Shown here: positions 54,162 through 63,331 of the stretch, in pieces
How positions within the stretch are numbered: position 1 is the first letter of the stretch
Layout: each line of letters starts with the position of its first letter
NCBI GenBank assembly: GCA_016185125.1
Contig: JACPOC010000002.1
Span: 1-64,000 of the forward strand
Reading direction: 5' to 3'
Origin: Bacteroidota bacterium
GTDB lineage: Bacteria > Bacteroidota > Bacteroidia > B-17B0 > Aurantibacillaceae
DNA length: 64,000 nucleotides
Notes under the pieces: generated by a model
The model's database searches: none
The model's input: the letters and a program-made list of their open reading frames with translations, nothing else
What the model was told of the DNA's origin: nothing
Program-made: the position numbers and the translations under genes

Positions 54162-54480
54162 ATTAAACATTGTTTACAGTACCAATCCTAATTTCAAATT
54201 TGAAACTGACAATAATGCTGAAGAGGAAACCCCTAATAAACAGCAGCAGCAGTTAAAAGTTTATCTCGATCGTTTAGGGGGCGGAAAGTTAGTGAGTAGA
54301 GTTAACGGCTTTGTGGGCAAAACCGGCGACATTGAAGCCTTAGGAAAAATACTAAAACAAAAATGCGGTGTAGGCGGCACTGTTAAAGAGCGAGAAATTT
54401 TAATTCAAGGCGATCACCGCGAAAAAATAATTGCACTTTTGCTTAAGGAAGGTTATAAAGCTAAAAAAGCAGGCGGGTAA
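54139..54480 (+). CDS. SUI1/eIF1-family translation factor (YciH-like)
   Basis: The 113-residue protein has the SUI1 core: LKVYLDRLGGGKLVSRVNGF, then LGKILKQKCGVGGTVKEREILIQGDHREKIIALLLKEGY. These residues define the eIF1/YciH family, which inspects start codons on the small ribosomal subunit in archaea and eukaryotes and is found in some bacteria. A Lys-rich N-terminus precedes the core. The ATG overlaps the end of the TPR gene by 23 bases, which suggests coupling. Confidence 0.9.
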   Translation: MAKKEKGRLNIVYSTNPNFKFETDNNAEEETPNKQQQQLKVYLDRLGGGKLVSRVNGFVGKTGDIEALGKILKQKCGVGGTVKEREILIQGDHREKIIALLLKEGYKAKKAGG

Positions 54481-54533
54481 ACCCTCAAATTTTTAGGACA
54501 TCTTCCTTTTAATTTTTCGCAGACTAAAATTTA

Positions 54534-55472
54534 TCAATAAAATAAATTGGCATTACTGAAAGTGTTCCAATAAAATACAGGCTTTTTTACTTTTTGCCCT
54601 TCTTTATAAATAAATTGCCCGCCTTTATCATCCAGCATAGGAATATGACAGTTGTATCGATGAAACCAACTTTTTGGAACAAAACCCACATCGTGTATTA
54701 ATTTATTCTGCATCACATTTCTCACTCTCTCTGCATCAATTCCAATATTAGCCTGCACATTTTGCCCCAAGCCAATGTTATATTTTACCTGAGCACTTAA
54801 AAGCCCATGAGAGAATTCTGTATAAGTGCCGCCGGTGGTATCCATGTAACAGCTTCCAATAAAATGGGCATTATCGTGCTTAACTGATTTTCCCATAGCG
54901 CCCGTCCACATTGTACAATTAATACCCGCTTGAACAATATCTTTATACTGATACTGAATTAGAAAAGCACCGGTGCGAAAGCGGTCTAAAAATTGCTTTG
55001 CAAAAATATCATTTTCCATAATTACCGATACCTTATTAAATTGCAGAGAAATTATTCCTGTAACCTGCTTTGTTTTAATTTTATTAAAGTAAACATTATA
55101 CGAATAAGCTACCGAAGAAGCATATTTTGTTTGATTAGAAACAGAATTTATGAACGGATTATAAAAGTCTTTTGTTGAACCATAACCCAAAACAAGTCCC
55201 TGCGAAAAAACAATTTCTTTATAAATTTTTGGCGGGCCAAGATTCTTAAAACTGAAATACGAGCGGAGTTCTGAGTTAGCCTGAAAGAAATTATTAACAT
55301 ATAAAAAATTAAAATTAAGTCCGAAGCGCTGAAAATGACTTCCTAAGGCAAAGTTGGCGCTTATATTAAATCCAAAATTTTTACTATTAAAAATAATATC
55401 CTGTGCTTTTATAGATGAAAAAGCAAATCCTATTAGGAATACAAAAAGTATTATTTTACTTTTTAACATCAA
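54534..55472 (-). CDS. Exported protein resembling polymorphic toxin type 23 proteins
   Basis: The 312-residue protein has a signal peptide (IILFVFLIGFAFSSIKAQ) and many beta-strands. A central segment, SVIMENDIFAKQFLDRFRTGAFLI, resembles the ENDxxxxxxxDRxRT motif that I recall from short Bacteroidota proteins annotated as polymorphic toxin type 23. The resemblance is from memory and limited, so an outer-membrane barrel is an equal alternative. The start overlaps the aroK gene by 17 bases, so it is at the end of the hem/aro operon. No immunity gene is adjacent. Confidence 0.5.
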   Translation of the reverse strand: MMLKSKIILFVFLIGFAFSSIKAQDIIFNSKNFGFNISANFALGSHFQRFGLNFNFLYVNNFFQANSELRSYFSFKNLGPPKIYKEIVFSQGLVLGYGSTKDFYNPFINSVSNQTKYASSVAYSYNVYFNKIKTKQVTGIISLQFNKVSVIMENDIFAKQFLDRFRTGAFLIQYQYKDIVQAGINCTMWTGAMGKSVKHDNAHFIGSCYMDTTGGTYTEFSHGLLSAQVKYNIGLGQNVQANIGIDAERVRNVMQNKLIHDVGFVPKSWFHRYNCHIPMLDDKGGQFIYKEGQKVKKPVFYWNTFSNANLFY

Positions 55473-55980
55473 ATATTAATTTGCTTAATTTTTTTGAAGT
55501 TAGCCCTAAGCCATTTACAACAAGGTGAGCTTGTGAGTAAAAAAACTCCCGCTCATTAAGTTTATTTATAATAAAAGTTCGCAGCTCTTTTGGCTCAAGC
55601 TTTTTTAACAATGGCCTTTTTTGTCTGGATTTTTTTAATCGTTCGGATAAAGATTCTACGGACATTTTAATGTACACCAACAAGCCGCATGCTTTTATTA
55701 ATTCAATGTTATTATTAAAACAAACTGTTCCGCCGCCCAAGGCTATAATACAGTTGTTGTTGTTTATTAGCAGTTCCTTTAAATAGTGTGTTTCAAGATC
55801 TCTGAAATGATTTTCGCCCACAGTATCAAATAGGGCTTGAATTGTTGTTTGTTCTTTTTCCTCAATAAATTTATCCAAATCAAAAAAAGACCGTCCTTCT
55901 ATAACAGCCAGTTTTTTTCCATGCGTAGATTTGCCGCAACCCATAAATCCACATAAAAAAATATGTTGCTGTTCATTCAT
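55456..55980 (-). CDS. aroK: Shikimate kinase
   Basis: AroK phosphorylates shikimate in aromatic amino acid synthesis. The 174-residue protein has Walker A FMGCGKSTHGK, the shikimate-binding FFDLDKFIEE, FRDLETHYL, the GGGT phosphate loop (IALGGGTVCFN), and the lid arginine segment RPLL. Size and layout are standard. It ends inside the unknown exported-protein gene and starts directly after hemB with no gap. Confidence 0.95.
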   Translation of the reverse strand: MNEQQHIFLCGFMGCGKSTHGKKLAVIEGRSFFDLDKFIEEKEQTTIQALFDTVGENHFRDLETHYLKELLINNNNCIIALGGGTVCFNNNIELIKACGLLVYIKMSVESLSERLKKSRQKRPLLKKLEPKELRTFIINKLNEREFFYSQAHLVVNGLGLTSKKLSKLIFDVKK

Positions 55981-56961
55981 TTATTTTTTTAAAGACATTG
56001 CATATTCCTTCGCGAAATAAGTTAGAATTACAGATGCCCCTGCCCGCTTTATGCTTAATAAAATCTCATCGCGCACTTTATCGCCATCAATCCATTTTTT
56101 TTCAGCAGCTGCTTTAACCATTGCATATTCGCCGCTAACATTATAGGCTGCAATTGGCAGGTTAAAATTATCATTCAGGGTTTTTATAACATCAAGATAA
56201 CTTAATGCAGGTTTTACCATTAGAAAATCGGCCCCTTCATTCATATCAAGTTCAGCTTCAAGAATAGCTTCCCTTGAATTTGCGGGATTCATCTGATACG
56301 TTTTTTTATCGCCGAATTTAGGCGCACTGTCTAAAGCATCTCTAAAAGGGCCATAAAAAGCGCTGGCATATTTTGCGGTATAACTCATGATGGAAACTTC
56401 GGTAAAATTATTATCATCTAACGTTTGGCGAATAACACCTACTCTTCCATCCATCATATCGCTGGGGCCAATAATATCAGCGCCTGCGTGTGCCTGAACC
56501 AAGGCCATTTGTGCAAGAATCTGTAGTGTTTCATCATTTAAAATTTTACCATCTTTTACAAAGCCATCATGTCCATCACTGCTATAAGGATCCATAGCTA
56601 CATCCGTCATAATCACAGCCTCAGGAAATTGTTTTTTAATTTCGCGTATGGTGGCCGGATACAATCCATTTTCATTTAAACTTTCTTTTGCAGTTTTATC
56701 TTTTAAATGCTCGCTGATACTTGGAAAAAGACAAAAAGATGTTAAGCCTAAATTCATACACGCTTCAATTTCTTTTAATAATAGATCGCCCGACCAACGG
56801 TAAATTCCGGGCATAGAAACAACTTCAGAATTTTTATTATTTCCTTCGATTAAAAATAATGGAAAGATCAGATCAGTAAGGCTAATCCGGTTTTCCTGAA
56901 CCATTTCTCTGATGGTCGGGGTTTTTCTATTTCGGCGTGGACGATGAGTAAGTTGTGTCAT
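55981..56961 (-). CDS. hemB: Porphobilinogen synthase
   Basis: HemB joins two 5-aminolevulinates to porphobilinogen. The 326-residue protein has the typical N-terminus RPRRNRKTPTIREMVQE, the metal region VIMTDVAMDPYSSDGHDGFV, ADIIGPSDMMDGRVG, and the Schiff-base lysine segment FLMVKPALSYLD, plus YNVSGEYAM. The Cys triad of zinc enzymes is replaced by Asp-rich residues, so it is the Mg-dependent type. ATG 56961 is chosen because a TTG at 56982 adds seven residues with no family match. It lies in the hem operon. Confidence 0.95.
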   Translation of the reverse strand: MTQLTHRPRRNRKTPTIREMVQENRISLTDLIFPLFLIEGNNKNSEVVSMPGIYRWSGDLLLKEIEACMNLGLTSFCLFPSISEHLKDKTAKESLNENGLYPATIREIKKQFPEAVIMTDVAMDPYSSDGHDGFVKDGKILNDETLQILAQMALVQAHAGADIIGPSDMMDGRVGVIRQTLDDNNFTEVSIMSYTAKYASAFYGPFRDALDSAPKFGDKKTYQMNPANSREAILEAELDMNEGADFLMVKPALSYLDVIKTLNDNFNLPIAAYNVSGEYAMVKAAAEKKWIDGDKVRDEILLSIKRAGASVILTYFAKEYAMSLKK

Positions 56962-57014
56962 GTTTAATATAAAATTATTCAACCAAAAAATACAGCACTC
57001 TGTTTTCGCGTTAT

Positions 57015-58595
57015 TTATGAAACACCCAATATAGCACGCACCATGGCCAAATCATCAAACGCCGAAGGTTTAACATTTACTTTTACTTTTTTCTTATTCA
57101 AAGCCATGGCGGTGGCATCTCCCATGGCTATCGAAATTTGACCGGGCTGCCAGGTGTTTTTTTCAAAATAAGCTTCCACGTTGGCCGGGCTTGTAAACAC
57201 GATTATTTTTTTATCCGCACTCACTTCAATACTATGTTTAATAGTACTGTAAACATTAAGGTTTATAACGTTATCGCGTTTTGGCATTTGCCACTGAATG
57301 TACTGTGTGCTGTCTTTAGCTATTGGAAAAATAACTTTAGAACTTCCGGCTTTTGCGGCAAATTGTTTTCCCACTAATTTATTATCGGTACTCTGGCCAA
57401 TAAAATCAGCGCGGTGGCCGTGCGCTCTAAGCTCTGCACTTGTAGATGTTCCTACGCATGCAAACTTTCTCCCTTTAACATCAGGTTTCAGATTAAAAAA
57501 ATATCTTACAGAATGTTTACTGCTGAAAAAAATCCAATCGGCCTGCGGTAATTCTTTAAAACGCAACTGCTTGAATTCAATCAGACTTATACCTTCCAGA
57601 TCAAAACCTAAACCATTTAAAGCTCTATACAAATAATCACTTTCCTTAAGTGTTTTTGTGATAAATATTTTTTTTGGTGAAATGTTTTTAATTCGCTCGG
57701 CAATTTCCTCGGCAAAATCATCGGTGTTAGAAGTTTCAAAATACAATTGTTTTGGCTGTTTGTCCCATGCCTCCGCAACGCTTGTCCATACTTTAAACCG
57801 AAGCCTGTCTTCGTCATCCGGATCTGCATCGCAATAAGCGCCCAATGGTAATTGACATCCGCCGTCGAATAGATTTAAAATGCGGCGCTCGATATTAATT
57901 TTAACCAGAACGTCAAAGTCGCTTATTTCATCGATTACAGAAAGCAGATCTTCATCTTCTTCCCTGATCTGCCAAGCTAAAACACCCTGAGCCGGAGCGG
58001 GAATAAATTCTTCGGGATTGAGTTTTTCTACATGAAGATCATCAAGGTCTAATTCTAACCGCTCGATGCCCGCCGTTGCTAAAATGATGGCTTCGTAATC
58101 GCCATCACGCAATTTTTTTATCCGTGTAGGAACGTTTCCACGCAAATCTTTTAGTTCAGCATCCGGCCTAAAAGCCAACACTTGCGATTTTCTTCGTGCA
58201 GAGGAAGTTCCAACAACTGCATTTTTTTTAAGATTCCATTTTTGGGTTTTATCAACATGCTCTTTTCGTATAAGCAAAGTATCGGAAGGATCTTCCCGCT
58301 TTGAAACTCCTGCAATGAGAAGCCCGTCGGGATTTTCGGTTGGCACATCCTTATGAGAATGAACAGCCAAATCAATTTCTTTTTTTAATAACGCTTCTTC
58401 GAGTTCCTTAGTAAAAAAACCTTTTCCTTCCATCTTATCAAAAGAAGTGTTCCATTCCTGAGAGCTATCACCTTCGGTTGCAATTATCTTTAATTTAACC
58501 GTGTGACCTTTTTCTTCGAGTAAATTTTTTGTGTAATTCGCTTGCCATAATGCCAGCTCGCTGCCACGTGTGCCTATAATTATTGTTTTATCCAC
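57015..58595 (-). CDS. hemC: HemC-HemD fusion: porphobilinogen deaminase and uroporphyrinogen-III synthase
   Basis: The 526-residue protein joins two enzymes. Residues ~1-305 are porphobilinogen deaminase (IIIGTRGSELALWQ, AVHSHKDVPTENPDGLLIAG, GTSSARRKSQVLAFRPDAELKDLRGNVPTRI, with cofactor cysteine in FDGGCQLPLGAYC). From ~310 comes a uroporphyrinogen-III synthase-like half (FITKTLKES, WIFFSSKHSVRYFF, CVGTSTSAELRAHG, IVFTSPANVEAYF, AMGDATAMAL). Together they convert four porphobilinogens into uroporphyrinogen III. This fusion gives one polypeptide for two consecutive steps. It sits between hemA and hemB. Confidence 0.93.
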   Translation of the reverse strand: MDKTIIIGTRGSELALWQANYTKNLLEEKGHTVKLKIIATEGDSSQEWNTSFDKMEGKGFFTKELEEALLKKEIDLAVHSHKDVPTENPDGLLIAGVSKREDPSDTLLIRKEHVDKTQKWNLKKNAVVGTSSARRKSQVLAFRPDAELKDLRGNVPTRIKKLRDGDYEAIILATAGIERLELDLDDLHVEKLNPEEFIPAPAQGVLAWQIREEDEDLLSVIDEISDFDVLVKINIERRILNLFDGGCQLPLGAYCDADPDDEDRLRFKVWTSVAEAWDKQPKQLYFETSNTDDFAEEIAERIKNISPKKIFITKTLKESDYLYRALNGLGFDLEGISLIEFKQLRFKELPQADWIFFSSKHSVRYFFNLKPDVKGRKFACVGTSTSAELRAHGHRADFIGQSTDNKLVGKQFAAKAGSSKVIFPIAKDSTQYIQWQMPKRDNVINLNVYSTIKHSIEVSADKKIIVFTSPANVEAYFEKNTWQPGQISIAMGDATAMALNKKKVKVNVKPSAFDDLAMVRAILGVS

Positions 58596-58610
58596 GAACT
58601 AAGATATTAA

Positions 58611-59843
58611 TTAATCTTTTGAGTTAAGCAAAACACTTTTTGCAGTTTTTATTGCCACAGCGTTGTATTTTTTTTCTACGTAAGCCAGTACTTTATCTAA
58701 TACCTCTTTGCTTTGAACATCAAGAGAATTAATTTCCTTAGCAAAAATTTCATTTAAGGCCAAGTCTTTTATAGCCCTAACCTGTTTTGGAACTTCACCA
58801 AACGCCAACTCAATTCTACGTTCTTTATGCAACCAAATAAATTGTTCGGATTTAGACCTTATAATATTTTCGCACTTAATAATCTCATTTTTTCGAAGCT
58901 GCATATTACTCTCAGCCTGCGTTTTTAGCGAATTAATATCTATATGCGTTATTCTCTGCGCGTCTTTTACTACTTCCTCATCAACGTTGGCAGGCAAACT
59001 CAAATCAATAACAATTTTTCTTGAAGTTTCGTTAAGGTTTAAACTTTTGTAAATTTCTTTTGTAATAATTTTGGTATTAGAGGCGGTACAAATTACCAAT
59101 ACATCAAAACCTTTTTTGTATGAGGCTATTTCCGCTAATTCATAAGCATCTGCCTTAAGGGTTTTAGCTAATTTTTTGGCATTTTCAAACGTTCTGCTAA
59201 ATACGGTAAAGTTGGCAAATTTATGTTTGAGAAGATAATTAGCCATAGCTGTATTGGTTTCGCCGCTTCCAACAAAAACAAAACGCGCATCGTTTTTAAT
59301 TCCTAAATCGCGCAATTGCCTATAAGCTAAAGAAACTATAGATACCGGATTTTTAGCAATCTCTGTTTTGGTATAAACTTCCTTGGCTGTTTCAATAGTT
59401 TGTTTTACTAAAAGGCGTAAAAAATCTTTTGTTAACCCGAGTAAATTACAAAAATCATATGCTTTGCGAACCTGTGTTATAATTTCACGTTCGCCCACTA
59501 CCATCGACTCTAATGATGAGGCCACTTTTAATAAATGCTCTACACCTTGCTGCTCAGTATAAACATCGGCCTTTTCGGATAAGATATCGGCCTCCAAATC
59601 ATTTAAATTTGCGTTAATAAATAAACATATTTCACGGATTAAAAATTTATTTACTTCGTGATTATTGTTAATAAAAAGCTCAATACGATTACAGGTACTT
59701 AAAAACATTAATTCATGAAACTCGAAATTACTTTTGAGCTTAGTAAGTAAATTACTTTGCTGTTCGGAAGTTAAATGAAGTTTGCCAAGAAGTTCAAGAG
59801 GCAAATTTTTATACGTAAACGATATGACTTTAAAAGTATCCAA
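58611..59843 (-). CDS. hemA: Glutamyl-tRNA reductase
   Basis: HemA reduces glutamyl-tRNA to glutamate-1-semialdehyde, the first committed step of tetrapyrrole synthesis. The 410-residue protein shows the catalytic Cys in FLSTCNRIELF, VEHLLKVASSLESMVVGEREI, the NADPH-binding FVFVGSGETNTAMANYLL, and DLSLPANVDEEV. The N-terminus begins MDTFKVISFTYKNLPLELL from TTG 59843; a TTG at 59855 would add four residues. It is followed at 15 bases by hemCD and heads the operon. Confidence 0.92.
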   Translation of the reverse strand: MDTFKVISFTYKNLPLELLGKLHLTSEQQSNLLTKLKSNFEFHELMFLSTCNRIELFINNNHEVNKFLIREICLFINANLNDLEADILSEKADVYTEQQGVEHLLKVASSLESMVVGEREIITQVRKAYDFCNLLGLTKDFLRLLVKQTIETAKEVYTKTEIAKNPVSIVSLAYRQLRDLGIKNDARFVFVGSGETNTAMANYLLKHKFANFTVFSRTFENAKKLAKTLKADAYELAEIASYKKGFDVLVICTASNTKIITKEIYKSLNLNETSRKIVIDLSLPANVDEEVVKDAQRITHIDINSLKTQAESNMQLRKNEIIKCENIIRSKSEQFIWLHKERRIELAFGEVPKQVRAIKDLALNEIFAKEINSLDVQSKEVLDKVLAYVEKKYNAVAIKTAKSVLLNSKD

Positions 59844-59904
59844 AATATACCGCAAATATGGTACATTTTAAGTGCTTATTTGTCATTTAATTGTCATAAC
59901 CCCG

Positions 59905-60339
59905 CTAATCATCCGTAGGATCAGGCGCAGTAGTTGGTTTTGCTTTTTTTGGTTTCATCAGGCTTGGCCATAATATGTTTATTAATTCGCCGTGAACAGT
60001 AAATAAACTTTTGCTGATGCCTCCTACAATTGTAATATTTTCGTTAGATTTATTTTTCCAGGTTTTTTTTACTTCTTCGTGCGTTCCATCGCTTAGCAAA
60101 ATATAAAATTTGGTAACTTTTCCGTTAACCACTTCGGCTTTACCATTGTTACAAGTGGCTTTACCGCCCTGGCGATTGGTAATAATCACATCGGTATATA
60201 CTCCGTCTTTTACCTCCTCTGCTCCACGATCTTCAAATTTTGCAGCCCATTTATTATAACAATTTAACTCCGTTGTTTTTTCCTGTGCAATAAAATGCAG
60301 ATTTAACAGAAGACAAGCGGTTATCAACAAATTTTTCAT
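59905..60339 (-). CDS. Hypothetical exported protein
   Basis: About 144 residues with a signal peptide (NLLITACLLLNLHFIAQ), a mature domain with two cysteines (LNCYNKWAAKFEDRGAEEVKDGVYTD, GKATCNNGKAEVVNGKVTKF) and a Pro/Asp-rich tail. No family is recognised. ATG 60339 is the start, since the longer frame lacks a signal peptide. A promoter fits upstream at 60373-60402. Confidence 0.7.
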   Translation of the reverse strand: MKNLLITACLLLNLHFIAQEKTTELNCYNKWAAKFEDRGAEEVKDGVYTDVIITNRQGGKATCNNGKAEVVNGKVTKFYILLSDGTHEEVKKTWKNKSNENITIVGGISKSLFTVHGELINILWPSLMKPKKAKPTTAPDPTDD

Positions 60340-60372
60340 TTTTATGTAGGAATTAACGATTTTGCGTTTGAC

Positions 60373-60402
60373 CAAACTTACAAAAAAAATTAAAAATTCA
60401 AA
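60373..60402 (-). promoter_or_regulatory. Promoter of the exported protein gene: TTTG-N18-TAAGTTTG
   Basis: On the - strand, TTTG (60399-60402) and TAAGTTTG (60373-60380) are separated by 18 bases, matching the Bacteroidota -33/-7 pattern. The -7 box is 33 bases upstream of the ATG at 60339. It points away from the comM gene on the + strand. Confidence 0.6.
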
Positions 60403-60440
60403 AATTTATATCTTGTTAAATTTTTGGTTACTTTGTATTA

Positions 60441-61982
60441 ATGTTGGTAAAAACGTATGGATACGCGGTGCAGGGCATTAATGCCACAAAAGTTACTGTT
60501 GAAGTAAATATTGGAACCGGCGTTAATTTTTATATGGTGGGCTTGCCGGATAGTGCTGTAAAAGAAAGCCAGCAGCGTATTGATACTGCCTTAAAGCACA
60601 ATGGTTATAAAATTCCGGGCAAGTTAATAACCGTTAATATGGCACCGGCGGATATTCGCAAGGAAGGATCGGCATACGACCTCACCATTGCCGCCGGAAT
60701 TTTAGCTGCCAGCGAACAGATTAAATCTGATAAAATTTCTGAATACGTGATAATGGGCGAATTGGCTCTAGACGGCGGAATACGACCCATTAAAGGAGCC
60801 TTGCCCATTGCCATACAAGCAAAAGCAAATGGGTTTAAAGGTATTATTCTGCCTGAAGCTAATTCGGCCGAAGCTGCCGTGGTTGAAGGTTTAGAAGTTC
60901 TTTCTGCAAAAAACCTGAAAGAAGTAATTGATTTTTACAATGGCACAGGTGAGTTAACAAAACCTTCTATAGATCTTAACACGGTTTTTTTAAATGATTT
61001 GGGTGTAATTGAATTTGATTTTGCAGATGTAAAAGGCCAGGAAAATATTAAACGTGCGCTCGAAATTGCAGCCTCGGGTGGGCATAATGTAATTTTAATT
61101 GGGCCCCCGGGTGCAGGTAAAACAATGCTTAGTAAAAGATTGCCAAGTATTTTGCCGCCTTTAACCATTGAAGAAGCACTGGAAACCACAAAAATTCATA
61201 GTGTAGCAGGAAAAACCGGTAAGGGTGGCCACGGACTAATAACACAACGGCCTTTTAGAAGCCCGCACCACACTATTAGCGATGTTGCTTTGGTTGGAGG
61301 AGGAAACAATCCTCAGCCGGGAGAAATTAGCTTGGCGCATAACGGCGTTTTGTTTTTAGATGAACTCCCCGAATTTAAACGTTCGGTTTTAGAAGTCATG
61401 CGGCAACCATTAGAAGATCGCGTTGTAAATATTAGTCGCGCAAAATTCAGCGTAGATTATCCCGCCAGTTTTATGTTAGTAGCGAGCATGAACCCTTGCC
61501 CCTGCGGTTACTATAATCACCCGGAAAAAGAATGCGTTTGCGCACCCGGAATCGTTCAAAAATATTTAAATAAAATAAGCGGTCCTTTGTTAGATAGAAT
61601 TGATCTTCATGTAGAAGTTACACCGGTTCCTTTCAGCGAATTAAGCAGAGAACAACTTTCTGAAAAAAGCAAAGACATAAGAGAAAGGGTAATTAAAGCA
61701 CGGCACATACAAAGTAAAAGATATTCTGAAAGTTCGCAAATACATTGTAATGCGCAAATGCATATTTCCGATATAAAAAATTATTGCAAGCTTAACGATG
61801 CTGGAAATGCGCTATTGAAAAATGCGATGGAACGTTTGGGATTAAGCGCACGGGCTTATGATAGAATTTTAAAAGTGGCGCGTACAATTGCCGATCTTGA
61901 TGCTTCGGAAACCATTGAAACCAACCATATAGCAGAAGCTATTCAATACCGGAGTTTAGACAGGGAAGGGTGGGCAGGATAA
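60441..61982 (+). CDS. comM: ComM-like Mg-chelatase-type AAA ATPase (YifB family)
   Basis: The 513-residue protein has a Lon-protease-like N-terminal domain ([35 protein letters not shown]) and an AAA+ core with Walker [23 protein letters not shown], Walker [10 protein letters not shown], the [11 protein letters not shown] zinc-like loop, and a C-terminal helical lid. ComM acts as a branch-migration helicase in transformation in gamma-proteobacteria; the same role is plausible here. It precedes holA on the same strand by about 125 bases. Confidence 0.93.
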   Translation: MLVKTYGYAVQGINATKVTVEVNIGTGVNFYMVGLPDSAVKESQQRIDTALKHNGYKIPGKLITVNMAPADIRKEGSAYDLTIAAGILAASEQIKSDKISEYVIMGELALDGGIRPIKGALPIAIQAKANGFKGIILPEANSAEAAVVEGLEVLSAKNLKEVIDFYNGTGELTKPSIDLNTVFLNDLGVIEFDFADVKGQENIKRALEIAASGGHNVILIGPPGAGKTMLSKRLPSILPPLTIEEALETTKIHSVAGKTGKGGHGLITQRPFRSPHHTISDVALVGGGNNPQPGEISLAHNGVLFLDELPEFKRSVLEVMRQPLEDRVVNISRAKFSVDYPASFMLVASMNPCPCGYYNHPEKECVCAPGIVQKYLNKISGPLLDRIDLHVEVTPVPFSELSREQLSEKSKDIRERVIKARHIQSKRYSESSQIHCNAQMHISDIKNYCKLNDAGNALLKNAMERLGLSARAYDRILKVARTIADLDASETIETNHIAEAIQYRSLDREGWAG

Positions 61983-62108
61983 TTGAAAACTTTCAAAAAT
62001 ATTTAGTTTTGTTTTTTGTTAAATAATTACAACTTATTCTTAAGCGGAAAAGGATGATATGGTAAGCAACTTTATTTTACACATTTCTAAAAGTAAACTG
62101 TTTCAACA

Positions 62109-63173
62109 ATGAAAGCTGCTGAACAAATACTGCTTGATTTAAAGCGACGGATATTTAAACCTGTTTACTTTTTAAGCGGAGAAGAGGCATATTACATAGA
62201 CGAAATTTCTGATTACATAGAAAACAATGTGCTTGAAAAAGATGATCGTGAATTTAATCAAAATATAGTTTATGGTAAAGATTTAGATCTTTCCGCAATT
62301 ATTGGCCTGGCAAAACAATTCCCAATGATGAGTGAGTTTCAGGTAGTAATTGTTAAGGAAGCTCAGAATTTAAAGGAATTAAACAAAAATGCGTCGGATG
62401 ACGAGGATGCGCCCTCATCCAAATCCGGAATTGGTAACGGCGTTTCGCAATTTGTAAATTATCTGCTTCATCCTCAGCCCACTACAATTTTAGTATTTTG
62501 CTATAAGTATAAAACAATTGATAAACGCAGTGCCTTGGCTAAATCACTACAAAAAAACGCCGTTTATTTTGAGTCGGCAAAATTGTATGATAATCAGGTT
62601 CCGGATTGGATAACTGCATATGTAAAATCCAAAAATTATACAATTGGAGCCAAAGCTTCTTTTTTAATTAGTGAGTTTTTAGGTAACGATTTAAGTAAAA
62701 TTTCAAATGAAATTCAAAAAGTAATTATTAATGTTAAGCCCGGAAGTGAACTAACCCCGGAGCTTATTCAACATAACATCGGCATCAGTAAAGATTACAA
62801 TGTTTTTGAGTTACAGGATGCTCTCGTTAAAAAAGATGTTTTAAAGGCCAACCGTATTATCATTTACTTTGCTTCCAATGAAAAAGAACACCCAACAGTT
62901 ATGACCGTTAGTACCTTATATGCATACTTCAGTAAAATCTTAAAATATCATTTTTTGCCGGATAAAAGTAAATTTGCCGCAGCAGCAGCCTTAGGAGTTA
63001 ATCCTTATTTTATCGAAGGTTATGCAAAAGCGGCAGCCGTGTATAACACTCCCAAACTAAAGAATATTTTTTCCTACTTAAAAGAATGCGATCTTAAATC
63101 TAAAGGCGTGGATAACAGTGGTATTTCAAATGGAGAACTTTTAAAAGAACTAATTTATAAAATTTTACATTAA
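62109..63173 (+). CDS. holA: DNA polymerase III, delta subunit
   Basis: HolA is part of the clamp loader. The 354-residue protein has the N-terminal FLSGEEAYYIDEISDYIE, then QVVIVKEAQNLKEL, the RSALAKSLQKNAVYFES region, a central FLGNDLSKISNEIQKV, and the C-terminal domain VNPYFIEGYAKAA. Length and layout fit the family. It follows comM and precedes the M42 peptidase gene. Confidence 0.9.
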   Translation: MKAAEQILLDLKRRIFKPVYFLSGEEAYYIDEISDYIENNVLEKDDREFNQNIVYGKDLDLSAIIGLAKQFPMMSEFQVVIVKEAQNLKELNKNASDDEDAPSSKSGIGNGVSQFVNYLLHPQPTTILVFCYKYKTIDKRSALAKSLQKNAVYFESAKLYDNQVPDWITAYVKSKNYTIGAKASFLISEFLGNDLSKISNEIQKVIINVKPGSELTPELIQHNIGISKDYNVFELQDALVKKDVLKANRIIIYFASNEKEHPTVMTVSTLYAYFSKILKYHFLPDKSKFAAAAALGVNPYFIEGYAKAAAVYNTPKLKNIFSYLKECDLKSKGVDNSGISNGELLKELIYKILH

Positions 63174-63295
63174 TTTTTATTAAAATTAGTGGTTGTTTTT
63201 TCATACTTTCACAACAATAATGAACATATTACCCCTGTCAATCTCTTAGTTTAAAATATATATTTTTAATAACGTTTTCGTTTTAAATTCTGAAT

Positions 63296-63303
63296 TATAT
63301 TTG
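63296..63303 (+). promoter_or_regulatory. -7 box TATATTTG of the M42 peptidase gene
   Basis: A perfect TAnnTTTG octamer lies 28 bases before the ATG at 63332, in the 158-base gap after holA. I see no TTG at the expected -33 distance. Confidence 0.45.
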
Positions 63304-63331
63304 GTAATTTAAGCGTGTTAAATATATATTT

